From positions 62,001-126,000 of the forward strand of contig CAVPIK010000045.1 in the NCBI GenBank assembly GCA_963704975.1: a stretch of 64,000 bases of DNA, given 5' to 3'. The notes under the pieces were generated by a model that worked only from the letters and a program-made list of their open reading frames with translations, had not been told where the DNA came from and did no database searches. Below are positions 60,862 to 64,000 of this stretch, piece after piece. Source of the DNA: JAGNDO01 sp963704975. GTDB taxonomy: Bacteria > Chloroflexota > Anaerolineae > Caldilineales > Caldilineaceae. Every line of letters starts with the position of its first letter. The stretch's first letter is position 1. The position numbers were made by a program, and so were the translations under genes.

Positions 60862-61347
60862 GCGGGCACCTCCAGGGTGATGGGGGCGCGGGCGGCGAGT
60901 TGACCGGCGGCTTGGGTGACGGCGTCTTTGATGCGCACGTAGCAGCCGCAGCGGCAGTAGTTTTGGCCCATGGCCTCGACGATCTGCTCTTCGCTGGGGT
61001 TGGGGGTGGCGGCCAGGAAGGCGGAGGCCGTGCATGATCTGGCCGCTCATGCACCAGCCGCACTGGGGCACCTGGTTGTCGATGAAGGCTTGCTGGACCG
61101 GGTGCAGGACTTCCCCGTCGGCCAGGCCCTCGATGGTGCGGATCTGCTTGCCCGCCACCACCTGCACGGGGGTGATGCACGAGCGGGTGGCCACGCCATC
61201 CACATGCACGGTGCAGGATCCGCAGATCCCCGCGCCGCAGCCAAACTTCGTCCCGGTCATCCCCAGCTCGTCCCGCAGGTACCACAACAGGAGATCCGCC
61301 GAATCATCGGCCACCTGGTATGTCTTGTCGTTGATAATCAAATCCAT
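60858..61347 (-). CDS. 2Fe-2S subunit of the hydroxylase (IorA-like)
   Basis: About 162 residues. LIINDKTYQVADDSADLLLW, then the plant-type 2Fe-2S loop GCGAGICGSCTVHVDG, and the second cluster VPQCGWCMSGQIMH. A shift near 61030 hides the end NYCRCGCYVRIKDAVTQAAG, with its CRC motif. No signal peptide; it travels with the Tat-exported large subunit. No cytochrome or FAD subunit is encoded, as in IorAB. Confidence 0.92.
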
Positions 61348-61541
61348 CGGTATAGATGCCTTTCTCTTGGGGTAAGTCTGACGCGCAAAGATACACACAG
61401 AATTCACAAAGGCACGAAATCTTTGCCTTCTGATTCTTTCGATTTGTGAAGAATCGTGAAAATCTGTGCTCTTTGTGGTAAATCTTTGTGCGACGTTGTA
61501 CCGCACTTTACCGGCAAATGGCCGGGGAGACAGTAGGAATG

Positions 61542-62349
61542 CTACCGTTTCTTGGCGATCTTCTCGGCCCGCAGCCGGGCGTATTCCCGATCCAGGGTCT
61601 CGGTGATCAGGGTCTCGGTTTGGCTGGCCAGGAGCGCGGCGTCGTCCGTCGGGCTTGGGGTAGAGGGTGGGGAAGGTGATCAGCTTGATGCGGATGGGGC
61701 CGGGATAGCAGGCCGTGCGCCACAGGGAGGTCATCAGCGCCTCCCCCTGGCCGCCCCGCCAGATGATGGTCTCCAGGGGATCGTAGACCACGGCGCAGGG
61801 CAGGATGGGGATGTGCTCCTCGATGGCGACCTGAAAGGCCCCCTTGCGGAAGGGGTAGACATGGTCCCCCGGCCCCAGCCGCCCCTCCGGGTAGAGGACG
61901 ATGGGCGGACGTTTGTCCATGCGATAGCTGCGGGCCAAGGCCTGGCGCGCCCCATTGCGGGAGGCCCGGTCATCCCGCACCACAAAGACCGTGCCGATGG
62001 CCTGGGCGATCCAGCCGATCAGGGGCCGTCGCCGCACCTCGATGGCGGCCAGGAAGCGGGCGGGCACAAAATAGAGCACGGTGATGATGTCCAAGGCCGA
62101 GCAGTGGTTGGGGAAGATAAAGCCATGATGGCGCACCAGCCGCCAGGGGTCCTCCACCTGGATCTTGATGTTGAAGATGGCCACAAAGAGCCGGGCCAGC
62201 AAGGTCACCGGCCACGCCGCCAACCTCACCCGGCGGATGCGGATGGGCAGCACCGTGGCGACCAGGATCACCAACATCCCCATGAGGATGGCGAGGGTGA
62301 TGGCGGCGAGGCGGTAGAAGCCGAGGATGGGGCGGAGAAGGTTGGGCAT
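61542..62349 (-). CDS. plsC: 1-acyl-glycerol-3-phosphate acyltransferase (PlsC type)
   Basis: About 268 residues. Two N-terminal membrane segments (AITLAILMGMLVILVATVLP), HHGFIFPNHCSALDIITVLY with the HX4D motif, FVVRDDRASRN and IVLYPEGRLGPG. One shift near 61655; the true end reads LDREYARLRAEKIAKKR. Makes phosphatidic acid at the membrane. A transposase remnant ends just upstream of its start. GGTGGG before the ATG is only a fair ribosome site. Confidence 0.88.
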
Positions 62350-62845
62350 GGTGGGTGTGGTCCGTGTTGCAGGTAGTCAGGATTGCCAAAAGTCGATTGA
62401 TATAGACGCAAAGCGTATGAGCGGTGAGCTTTGGTATAGAGACGAGCGCACAGACCCCAGAAAGAATGGGCATGATTGATTTCGATGTTCATCTGTTCGG
62501 CCAATTGACCGTTAACCGTCTCAATAATCTGACGAACCGAGTTGAACAGACGCCGAATATGACGAGGAATTTGCGTTTCTGATGCGTCGAGGCAGCGTTT
62601 CCAGGCGAATCTCGATTCAATTCAAGAAGTTCAGTCGGCTTTTTCGGCACTGATATAGGCTATCGCCGATGACATCGAGATCTGTGTGTTCGGCCAACAT
62701 CTCGAAACCAACCTCCAGATCCGTTGCGCTGGCAGGTGCCAAGACAAAATCGAGCATCAGTCCACTCGGTGATGAGCGTGTGCAGCTTCGTAGCCGAAAA
62801 GGGTCTGTTTTTGGAAATCGCCCTCCCAAATTCGGCGCCAAAGCT
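62350..62845 (-). mobile_element. IS982-type transposase remnant
   Basis: Reading across several shifts gives LDFVLAPASATDLEVGFEML, AEHTDLDVIGDS, then YISAEKADELLE-like sequence and the C-terminal block INHAHSFWGLCARLYTKLTA, all typical of IS982 DDE transposases. The N-terminal third is missing and the C-terminus ends at the plsC start. No clear terminal inverted repeats are seen. The right end runs directly into the FGE-like domain of the next gene, which it interrupts. Confidence 0.75.
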
Positions 62846-64000
62846 GTCCAAACACCCGTAGAACGGGAACATGGAATCTCCTTAGGATACGCCGGAACCG
62901 ATGGTCGTATCTCCTCCACCATTGCCATCGAAGTTACAATGAATCTCCTAGTTCAGGTTGGCGTTTCATTGCCCCAGGGCCATAGCCGCTCCGTCCGGTC
63001 CACGGGCCGCCTTCTCCCACTGGGCCTCTGTTGGCAAAAGCACTCCCGCCCATTTGCAGAATGCCTGGGCATCGTGCCAGGAAACGACAGACAACCGGAT
63101 GATCTGCCTTGTCCCAATATGGCTGTCGGGTCCATTGGGATGCTCCAATCCGCGACCCATTTAACATCTGTCCCACTTGGTTCCTATAAAGGCGCGAGCG
63201 GACCTTCTCTTTTCAGCGGTTGTCCGGTAATTGGTTGCCTCAACAAACGACGAAACTGTGCATTGGTAACTGCACCCGGGCAATGCGAAAGGCGGGCAGA
63301 GATGGTGTGCTGGGGCTTCTCGTCGTCCCAGAATCTTCACACCGGGCACATCCACGCTGCCCATGATGAACTCCCCAGCGGGGATCTCCACCCAGTCGAA
63401 GTCGATGGGGAACTGGGGTTTGGGCGGCTCAGGTTTGGGTTCTGGTGTCGAACCTGGGCGGGGGACGGGGATTTTGGCCGGTTTAGACGACGTTGCAGGC
63501 ACCGGTTGCGGCGTCAGGACCGAGCAGCGCATCCGCCGCCAGGTCGAAGATCACCCCGTCCGGCGAGCGCATGAAGAGCACGGGCGTGCCCCACTCCAGC
63601 GAATGGTTGACGACCAAGGCTCATGGCCTTGCGGGCTTCGGCCACGGCAGCGTCCACGGGCAGGTTGTCGGCCAAGGCTCTCGTAAAAGCTCCCGGCAAA
63701 TTCGCTGGCCGCCTTGTCGGTGATCTCGTATTGCATGGCCAGGACCGCGGGCAACCCGGCTGCACCAGGGTGGCGGCGGTGCTGGAGAAGATGTCCAGCC
63801 GGTCAGACCTAGCCCCTTCGCAACTATTGAAGAGGACCAGGCGCAGGGATCGATGGTTGGTCAGCAGCCGGGCCAGTTCCGTGGCGCTCAAGGGATCGGG
63901 CCGGCCTTCGCTGTCGGCCAGAACGATCAGCCCTTCGCCCCGCTGTTCGTCGAATCCGCCGTGGCCGATAAAGTGGAAGATGTGCCACGGTCCCTGGCGC
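62846..64000 (-). CDS. CHAT protease domain fused to a formylglycine-enzyme-like domain, broken and partial
   Basis: The window edge cuts the N-terminus. The CHAT domain has both catalytic blocks: WHIFHFIGHGGFDE (His) and LVLFNSCEGARSD (Cys). Further CHAT sequence is AVLAMQYEITDKAASEFAGS. A Pro-rich linker (PVPRPGSTPEPKPEPPKPQF) leads to an FGE/SUMF1-like domain (DWVEIPAGEFIMGSVD, FVEATNYRTTAEKE, VSWHDAQAFCKWAGVLLPTE, AQWEKAARGPDG). The domain stops at FYGCLDSFG where the transposase remnant begins, so the last third is lost. At least five shifts. Fused CHAT-FGE proteins are suspected bacterial immune or effector proteins. Confidence 0.78.

Noticed and set aside
62669..63574. 301-residue plus-strand frame at the right end
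   Set aside because: It lies opposite the CHAT-FGE and transposase sequence and shows no family features.

Overview
The window looks like chromosomal DNA of a Chloroflexota bacterium, probably in the Anaerolineae/Caldilineales range. The evidence is the high G+C content, the baseplate-J-like/ruvX/mltG gene order, the many secreted proteins with Thr/Pro-rich linkers, and the dense short palindromic repeats between genes; the rank is an inference. Many housekeeping genes (trmFO, eno, sucC, sucD, argH, hemH, amtB) are split by single-base shifts in otherwise well conserved coding sequence. Where I could realign them, most are one extra base. I read these as uncorrected sequencing errors and annotate across them, giving the approximate shift position. 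True pseudogenes are marked separately.

Layout. 1-5.3 kb: baseplate-J-like membrane protein, ruvX, mltG, then a tandem duplication that copied the mltG 3' end and the start of a periplasmic-binding lipoprotein gene; the second copy carries a small palindromic element. 5.3-12.5 kb: glycosyltransferase, pyrimidine nucleoside phosphorylase, DinB-like protein, trmFO, a secreted SH3 protein and a HEAT-repeat protein. 12.6-18 kb: dolichol-phosphate-mannose-synthase-like glycosyltransferase, YfhO-type membrane protein and a polysaccharide flippase, a surface-glycan set. 18-20.7 kb: a compact RiPP locus with a lasso-type gene set: sigma70-type promoter, PqqD-like leader-binding protein, four tandem related precursor peptides, a lasso B2 protease and an HPr-kinase-like protein. 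No lasso cyclase is in the window. 20.9-25 kb: hemH, protoporphyrinogen oxidase and a PucC/BCD-type transporter.

25-39 kb holds DUF4260, a GNAT fusion, a trypsin-like protease, a second DinB protein, P-II and an ammonium channel (nitrogen sensing and uptake), a very large glycosyltransferase-PA14-NHL protein, an M6-like metalloprotease, a serpin and tRNA-Leu(GAG). 39-50.5 kb holds enolase, cysteine desulfurase, a Phd-like antitoxin, an HNH nuclease with a small partner, sucCD, a chromate transporter/USP/methyltransferase operon, an ArgH-type lyase and a broken Doc toxin module. 50.5-57.6 kb is a minus-strand sugar catabolic operon: ROK regulator, BadF-type sugar kinase, amidohydrolase, binding protein and two permeases, with a clear promoter. 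57.7-64 kb holds a secreted SdrB-like protein, a two-subunit molybdenum hydroxylase, plsC, and a CHAT-protease/formylglycine-enzyme-like gene cut by an IS982-type transposase remnant at the right edge.

The most unusual items are the cyclase-less lasso-type RiPP locus, the CHAT-FGE gene broken by an IS, the tandem duplication, and short intergenic repeats that have entered coding sequence.
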